From: DASWJZ01 sp963792885
Lineage (GTDB): Bacteria > Pseudomonadota > Alphaproteobacteria > Rhizobiales > Afifellaceae
Reading direction: 5' to 3'
Assembly: GCA_963792885.1 (NCBI GenBank)
Contig: CAWBXX010000001.1
Location: forward strand, 806,001 to 870,000
DNA length: 64,000 nt
Shown: positions 59,441 to 64,000 of the stretch, piece after piece
How positions within the stretch are numbered: position 1 is the stretch's first letter
Layout: every line of letters starts with the position of its first letter
Notes under the pieces: generated by a model
Databases searched by the model: none
What the model saw: only the letters and a program-made list of their open reading frames with translations
Told to the model about the DNA's origin: nothing
Program-made: the position numbers and the translations under genes

Positions 59441-62205
59441 GCTGGCGCGGCGGTTGCTCCGCCAGCTGAAATCCCACGCCAGACAAGCTTGAACAGCTCC
59501 ATCACCAGAAGCAGCGACAGCGCGATCGGCACCAGCGCCAGCCAAAGCTCGACCGAGATCGGATGCATCTCCAAAACATCGCGGAGGCCGGGGACGAAGG
59601 CCGCGCCGATGTGAATGGCCTGCGCGCCAACGACGGAGATCACCACCGGCCAATTGTTGGAAAACGGGATGCGGAAGGCGGAGCGCGTCTCGGAGCGGCA
59701 GTTGAAGACCTGCACGTTCTCGAAGAGCACGAGCAGGAAAAGGAGCGCGTTCCGCGCGTCGTACTCGCTCCATCCTTGAGACAGCGCCCAGACGAAGAAG
59801 ACGAAGCTCATTCCGCCCATCGCGAGGCCTGAGACCGCGCTCTCGGAGATCATCAGACGATCGAAGATCGGCTCGTTCACGGGGCGCGGGCCGCGCCTCA
59901 GCAATCCGTCCTCGCGCGCCTCGAAGGCGAGCGCCACATCCTGTCCGCCATTCGTCACGAGGTTCAGCCAGAGAAGCTGCACGGCGCTCAGCGGCAGCGG
60001 CTGGGCGGTGAACGTCGCGAGCAGGAAGATCACCACCTCGGCAGCGCCGGTCGAGACGAGGAGGTAGATGACCTTGCGGATGTTGGCGTAGGCCGCGCGC
60101 CCTTCCTGAATGCCAGCGACGACGGAGGCGAAATTGTCGTCGGCGATGACGAGGTCGGCGGCATCGCGCGCGACGTCGGTGCCGCTCTTGCCCATAGCAA
60201 CGCCGAGGTCGGAGCGGCGGAGCGCCGGCGCGTCATTCACGCCGTCGCCGGTCATCGCCACGATATGGCCGGCGGACTGCAACGCCTCGACGATATCGAC
60301 CTTCTGCGTCGGCTCCACGCGCGCGAAAACTTTAGCTTCGGCGAGCCGCGTCCCTTGCTCGGAAGCCGCGAGCGCCACGATCTCGCGGCCGGTTGTGACT
60401 TCGCCCATGTCCTCGGCGAGCCCGAGCTCGCGCGCGATCGCGAGCGCCGTCACCGGATGGTCGCCGGTCACCATGCGGACCGAGACGCCGGCGCGGAGGC
60501 ACGCCGCAACCGCCTCGCGCGCCTCGGGCCGGAGCGGATCGATGAATCCGACAAGCCCTAGCAATGTGAGGCCGCCGAGCGCGGCCTCAATGTCGGAGGT
60601 AGCAAACGGCCCCTCCTCCTTCACCGCCTTCGCCGCCACTGCGACCACGCGAAGCCCATCCTCGGCCATGCGCTCAGCCGCGAGATGCGCCTCGGCCCCG
60701 CCGTTTTCGCAAAGCGGCAGAATCACTTCCGGCGCACCCTTGGCGTGGAGCTTCAGGCCCTCGGGATGGCTGTTGAGCGTCGCGGCGAAGCGCCGTTCGG
60801 CGGCGAACGGGATCTCGCCGACGCGCGTCGCTGCGGCGCGCACTGCCGGAAGCGCGAGCCCCGCCTTGGCGGCAAGCACCAGGAGCGCGACATCGAGCGT
60901 GTCGCCGCTCCGACCCTTATCGCCGTCGGCGGGCTCGTAGGTGGCGTCGTTGCAAAGCGTTGCGGAAGCCGCCGCCTCGGCGATCGCCGGAAGGCCAACC
61001 TCGCCCGCCACCTCCGTCTCGAAGCGAAAATCGCCGTGCGGATCGTATCCCTCGCCGCCGACCTGAACGGCGCCAAGACCTGGAATCCACAGGCGCTTGG
61101 CGGTCAGCGCGTTCGCAGTCAGCGTCCCGGTCTTGTCGCTTGCGACGACGGTGCAGGAGCCGAGCCCCTCCACGGCAGGGAGATGGCGGACGATCACGTT
61201 CCGCCGCGCCATCCGTCGCGTCGCGATCGAGAGCGCGACCGTCACGGCAACCGGCAGGCCCTCCGGAATCGCGGCAACAGCAAGCGCCACCGCCACGAAG
61301 AAGGTCTGCCTGATCGACGCGCCGGCAAAAAGCTGCCCTGCGACGATGACCACCATCAGGCCGACCACCGCCAGCCCCAGATTGCGGCTGAAGCGCTCAA
61401 GCCGCTGCGTCAGCGGCGGCGGCGGCGCGGCCTTTGCCAGCTCGCGCGCAATGCGGCCGATCTCGGTCTCAACACCCGTCGCGACGACGACGGCTTCCGA
61501 GCGCCCTGTCAGCATGCTGGTGCCGGCATGCAGCATGGTCGATCGGTCGGCGATGGAAGCGTCGGGCTCGATCTCCTGCCTGGCCGATTTGTCCACCGCG
61601 TAGGATTCGCCGGTCAGCGCCAACTCATCGGCCCTTGCGTCGAACGCCTGAAGCAACCGCATGTCGGCCGGCACGCGGTCGCCGGCCTCGATCAGCACGA
61701 CATCGCCGGGGACGAGTCCGGCGCTTTCCATGAGCTTGACGGCGCCGTCGCGGAGAACGCGGCTCGTCGATTTGATCGAGGAGCGGAGCGCCGCAGTGTT
61801 GATCTCCGCGCGCCATTCCTGTGAGCCGCCGATGGCGGAGTTCAAGATGAGGACGGCGCCGATGAAGATCGCGTCGGAGGATTCGCCGAGTGCGACCGAT
61901 ATGGCTGCGGCGGCAAGGAGAAGATAGACGAGCGGGCTCTTGAGCTGTCCGACGAAGATGCCCAGAACGGTGCGGCGCGGCGGCTCGGGAAGCGCGTTTG
62001 GCCCATACTTCTGCAGCCGCGCGTCGGCTTCGGCAGCGGAGAGCCCCTGTGCCGTCGTCGCAAGCCGCTCCGTGACCGTCTCTATCGAGAGAGCGTGCCA
62101 CGGCACGCGGCCGTTCGTGGATTCGTTCAATGCTCCGCCGGGAGCCGCCTCAGGCGACGGACGCTCGGCGGGGCCGGGCCTCTCAGCCGAGCCGTCGAGC
62201 ACCAT
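59410..62205 (-). CDS. P-type cation-transporting ATPase, P2 (Ca2+-ATPase-like) family
   Basis: An intact 931-residue pump. After an N-terminal cation-ATPase domain (residues about 35-100) come the actuator LALTGESYAVDKS, the ion-site helix IPEGLPVAVTVAL, the phosphorylated Asp in SDKTGTLTANALTA, the nucleotide-site LHAKGAPEVI and the hinge MTGDGVNDAPALRRSDLGVAMG, with four C-terminal spans. PEGLP places it with SERCA/PMR1-like pumps rather than copper or potassium types. It follows the universal stress protein gene by 12 bases, in one operon with the Crp/Fnr regulator. Confidence 0.92.
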   Translation of the reverse strand: MVLDGSAERPGPAERPSPEAAPGGALNESTNGRVPWHALSIETVTERLATTAQGLSAAEADARLQKYGPNALPEPPRRTVLGIFVGQLKSPLVYLLLAAAAISVALGESSDAIFIGAVLILNSAIGGSQEWRAEINTAALRSSIKSTSRVLRDGAVKLMESAGLVPGDVVLIEAGDRVPADMRLLQAFDARADELALTGESYAVDKSARQEIEPDASIADRSTMLHAGTSMLTGRSEAVVVATGVETEIGRIARELAKAAPPPPLTQRLERFSRNLGLAVVGLMVVIVAGQLFAGASIRQTFFVAVALAVAAIPEGLPVAVTVALSIATRRMARRNVIVRHLPAVEGLGSCTVVASDKTGTLTANALTAKRLWIPGLGAVQVGGEGYDPHGDFRFETEVAGEVGLPAIAEAAASATLCNDATYEPADGDKGRSGDTLDVALLVLAAKAGLALPAVRAAATRVGEIPFAAERRFAATLNSHPEGLKLHAKGAPEVILPLCENGGAEAHLAAERMAEDGLRVVAVAAKAVKEEGPFATSDIEAALGGLTLLGLVGFIDPLRPEAREAVAACLRAGVSVRMVTGDHPVTALAIARELGLAEDMGEVTTGREIVALAASEQGTRLAEAKVFARVEPTQKVDIVEALQSAGHIVAMTGDGVNDAPALRRSDLGVAMGKSGTDVARDAADLVIADDNFASVVAGIQEGRAAYANIRKVIYLLVSTGAAEVVIFLLATFTAQPLPLSAVQLLWLNLVTNGGQDVALAFEAREDGLLRRGPRPVNEPIFDRLMISESAVSGLAMGGMSFVFFVWALSQGWSEYDARNALLFLLVLFENVQVFNCRSETRSAFRIPFSNNWPVVISVVGAQAIHIGAAFVPGLRDVLEMHPISVELWLALVPIALSLLLVMELFKLVWRGISAGGATAAPAQTGWTETTR

Positions 62206-62217
62206 ATTGAGATCCCG

Positions 62218-63057
62218 TCAGTTGCTGAGCAGGAGCGGAAACGGGATTTCCCGTAGCATGCTGCGGGAGACGCCGCCAAGAATGCGCTCGCGGATGCGCG
62301 AGTGGCCGTAGCAGCCCATCACCGTGATGTCGGCGGCAAAATCGAGCGCCTGCGCCTGCAGCTCTTCCTTCACGTTGCCGCGCGTGGCGCGAACCACGGT
62401 CGTTTCCGTAGGCACGCCGTGCCTTGAAAGGGTCGCGGCAATGTCGTCGCCCGGCGTGAACTGGCGTACCGGCTCCTCCATCAGCCCCTGGACGGAGACA
62501 ATGCGCACGGCCTCGGCGCCGACGAGGAGCGGAAGCGAGTCGAATACGGCACGTGCCGCCTCGCGACCGCCGTCCCACGCAATGATGACGCGCTTTCCAA
62601 GCTTGCGCACCGACCAGCCGAACGGCAGGCCGATCACCGGGCGGCCCGACGTGAAGACCACCTCCTCGATCTGATGCCGGCCGATCGAGGCTTCGCTCGG
62701 CAATTGCGGGCAGAGGATGATGTCGGCGGCGCGGGCCATCGATCCGGCGTGCGGCGAGACAGTCGTGTCGGGCGACTTTTCGGAACGCCATTCGAAGGCG
62801 ATTCCGGCCTTCTTGGCCGCAGCCTGGAAGGCTGCCTCGGCCGCTTTCCTCTCCTCGTCGGCCGCGGCCATTTGCGCTTCGATGAAGGAGGCGAGCGCCA
62901 TGTCGGTGGCGAGCCCGTAGGTTATGGCGAGCGGCGCGACGTGCAGCCCTACGAGCCGCGCACTTTCGGCAAGCGGAAGCGCCTGAAAGGCGGCAACCGC
63001 GCTCTCGGCCGCAGGGGCCGCAGGAACAACGGCGAAAACCGTCCTCACTCCGGTCAT
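62218..63057 (-). CDS. Universal stress protein (UspA family)
   Basis: An intact 279-residue protein, long enough for two Usp domains. The C-terminal one shows VIIAWDGGREAARAVFDSLP and the ATP-site motif VMGCYGHSRIRERILGGVSR; the N-terminal half is degenerate. These proteins bind ATP and help survival in stress or low oxygen. It lies between the Crp/Fnr regulator (30-base gap) and the ATPase gene. Confidence 0.91.
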   Translation of the reverse strand: MTGVRTVFAVVPAAPAAESAVAAFQALPLAESARLVGLHVAPLAITYGLATDMALASFIEAQMAAADEERKAAEAAFQAAAKKAGIAFEWRSEKSPDTTVSPHAGSMARAADIILCPQLPSEASIGRHQIEEVVFTSGRPVIGLPFGWSVRKLGKRVIIAWDGGREAARAVFDSLPLLVGAEAVRIVSVQGLMEEPVRQFTPGDDIAATLSRHGVPTETTVVRATRGNVKEELQAQALDFAADITVMGCYGHSRIRERILGGVSRSMLREIPFPLLLSN

Positions 63058-63087
63058 CTCACTCTCCGGTGGCTTAGAAAATATCGC

Positions 63088-63780
63088 TCAGGCGGCGAGG
63101 CTGTCATTCATCAGGTCGAGCGCGGCGCGGTCGCGGAACACGATCCGGCGCGAAGCGGGGATGGCGATCAGGCCGTCGCGCTCAAGCTGCGTCAGCGTGC
63201 GCGATACCGTTTCGATAGTCAGGCCCAAATAGTCGGCGATATCCTGACGCGACATCGGCAGCTCGACCTCGCCGGTCCGCGAAAGGCGCGCCGCCATTTC
63301 CAGGAGGAACGCGGCGATGCGCTCCTGCGCATTCTTGCGGCCGAGCAGCAGCATATGATTTTGCGCCCGCTGCAGGTGTATCATCGTCTGCGTCCAAATC
63401 TCGGTGACGATGGCGCAGTCGCGGGATGCCTCGGCGAGGAATGCGCTTCGCTTCACGACGAGAATCTGGGAATCGCAAATCGCTTCCGCTGAGAAGGCGT
63501 GCGCGTCGTCGCTCTCCAGCCCGAACATCTCGCCCGGCAGGTAGAAAGCCCCGATCTGGCGCCGGCCGTCACTCATCAACTTGCTGATGCGAACCGATCC
63601 GGTCACTACCTTATAGAAGTAGTCCGCCGGCTCATCCTCACCAAAAATCTCGGCGTTACGGCCGAAGTTCATGCAGCTTCCGATTTTTTCGAGGAGGTCG
63701 CACACCGATCCGCGCTTGCCGCCGGTGGCCGGAAACGGAACGATTTTCCCGCCTGCTGTTTCGCCTCGCCAGTGCAGCAT
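63088..63780 (-). CDS. Crp/Fnr family transcriptional regulator (FixK/FNR-like)
   Basis: An intact 230-residue regulator. A cyclic-nucleotide-fold sensor (residues about 35-150; NAEIFGEDEPADYFYKVVTGSVRI) is followed by a helix-turn-helix, PMSRQDIADYLGLTIETVSRTLTQL. The recognition helix keeps E-xx-SR, the FNR-type half-site reader, which predicts binding to TTGAT/ATCAA sites such as 58987-59000. Cys residues at about 27 and 36 exist, but a full N-terminal 4Fe-4S set is not evident. First gene of the usp-ATPase operon. Confidence 0.92.
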   Translation of the reverse strand: MLHWRGETAGGKIVPFPATGGKRGSVCDLLEKIGSCMNFGRNAEIFGEDEPADYFYKVVTGSVRISKLMSDGRRQIGAFYLPGEMFGLESDDAHAFSAEAICDSQILVVKRSAFLAEASRDCAIVTEIWTQTMIHLQRAQNHMLLLGRKNAQERIAAFLLEMAARLSRTGEVELPMSRQDIADYLGLTIETVSRTLTQLERDGLIAIPASRRIVFRDRAALDLMNDSLAA

Positions 63781-63839
63781 GACAAATCCTCCGCTTGGTT
63801 ACCGCCTTGGATAAACTGGGTATGGGCGAGCGAAAATTC

Positions 63840-63858
63840 GGGTATTTACCCTACGTAG
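63840..63858. promoter_or_regulatory. Palindromic site upstream of crp/fnr gene, FixJ-like
   Basis: GGGTATTTACCC (63840-63851) is directly followed by, and shares a base with, CTACGTAG (63851-63858), both palindromic. CTACGTAG differs in one base from the FixJ box GTAMGTAG. The site is 60-78 bases upstream of the regulator's ATG, a suitable place for an activator. Confidence 0.35.
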
Positions 63859-63911
63859 AATCCCGGAGGTCGGCCTGCGGCGGCCTTCACCACGGAACTG
63901 GAAAAAGATCA

Positions 63912-64000
63912 GTGGCCGCGACCGACAAAGAGCCCAGTGTCAGATCGGTGCCGACAGGCCGCGGAATTCGGCTGCCAGAGCCGCGCCCGATCCTCTCCGC
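63912..64000 (+). CDS. Possible 5' end of a gene cut by the window edge
   Basis: An open frame begins at GTG 63912 and runs to the window end (29 codons; VAATDKEPSVRSVP). GGAACTGGAAAAAG precedes it. No family can be named from so short a piece, and it may not be real. The rest of 63781-63911 holds only the FixJ-like palindromes. Confidence 0.2.
   Translation, partial: MAATDKEPSVRSVPTGRGIRLPEPRPILS

Noticed and set aside
1..64000. CRISPR array, defence island, prophage or integrative element
   Set aside because: No spaced direct repeats, cas, restriction, integrase or phage genes were seen; content is metabolic and transport throughout.

Overview
The window is GC-rich, densely packed bacterial DNA (no gene-free stretch reaches 300 bases). 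It most likely comes from an alphaproteobacterium of the Hyphomicrobiales/Rhizobiales type. Pointers are the NAD-dependent FdsGBAD formate dehydrogenase, many ABC uptake systems beside catabolic operons, a DgcA/StcD-like flavoprotein, an FNR/FixK-type box, and palindromic intergenic repeats of the CCTCAtgCTGAGGTGCG kind common in these genomes. The species cannot be named from the sequence. No rRNA, tRNA, CRISPR array, prophage or insertion sequence was seen.

Layout. 1-1.3 kb: end of a short-chain dehydrogenase (SDR) and a divergent LysR regulator. 1.4-12 kb: a NitT/TauT-type ABC importer, a DgcA-like flavoprotein, and a divergent run of HpaB-type monooxygenase, flavin reductase, RidA, DUF1028 protein, ArgE-type deacetylase and acetamidase/formamidase, which together look like breakdown of a nitrogen-containing compound. 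12-22.5 kb: a GntR/creatininase/ketopantoate-reductase-like/SDR/M20-peptidase operon facing a complete Dpp/Opp-type transporter. 22.6-33 kb: SDR, feruloyl-CoA synthetase, enoyl-CoA hydratase, MarR regulator, amidohydrolase and a branched-chain-type (Liv) importer, resembling the beta-oxidative hydroxycinnamate pathway. 33-36.6 kb: a B12-dependent diol/glycerol dehydratase with fused alpha and beta subunits, its gamma subunit, and a cysteine hydrolase. 36.7-45.1 kb: a Pot-type importer behind a sigma-54 promoter, two SDRs, an APH-family kinase and an AGXT2L-type phospho-lyase. 45.4-51.7 kb: a second Dpp transporter and a dipeptidase. 51.8-58.9 kb: fdsGBAD-fdhD with a LysR gene. 59-64 kb: a small unknown gene behind an FNR-type box, and a Crp/Fnr regulator, universal stress protein and P-type cation ATPase operon.

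Sequence quality dominates the reading. I count roughly 75 reading-frame breaks in about 30 genes. Nearly all behave as a single extra base, conserved motifs continue on the other side, and repaired lengths match the families. These genes are therefore listed as CDS with breaks noted rather than as decayed pseudogenes. The breaks are very dense at 45.9-50.7 kb and absent beyond about 54 kb. Positions given for breaks are good to about 5-15 bases.
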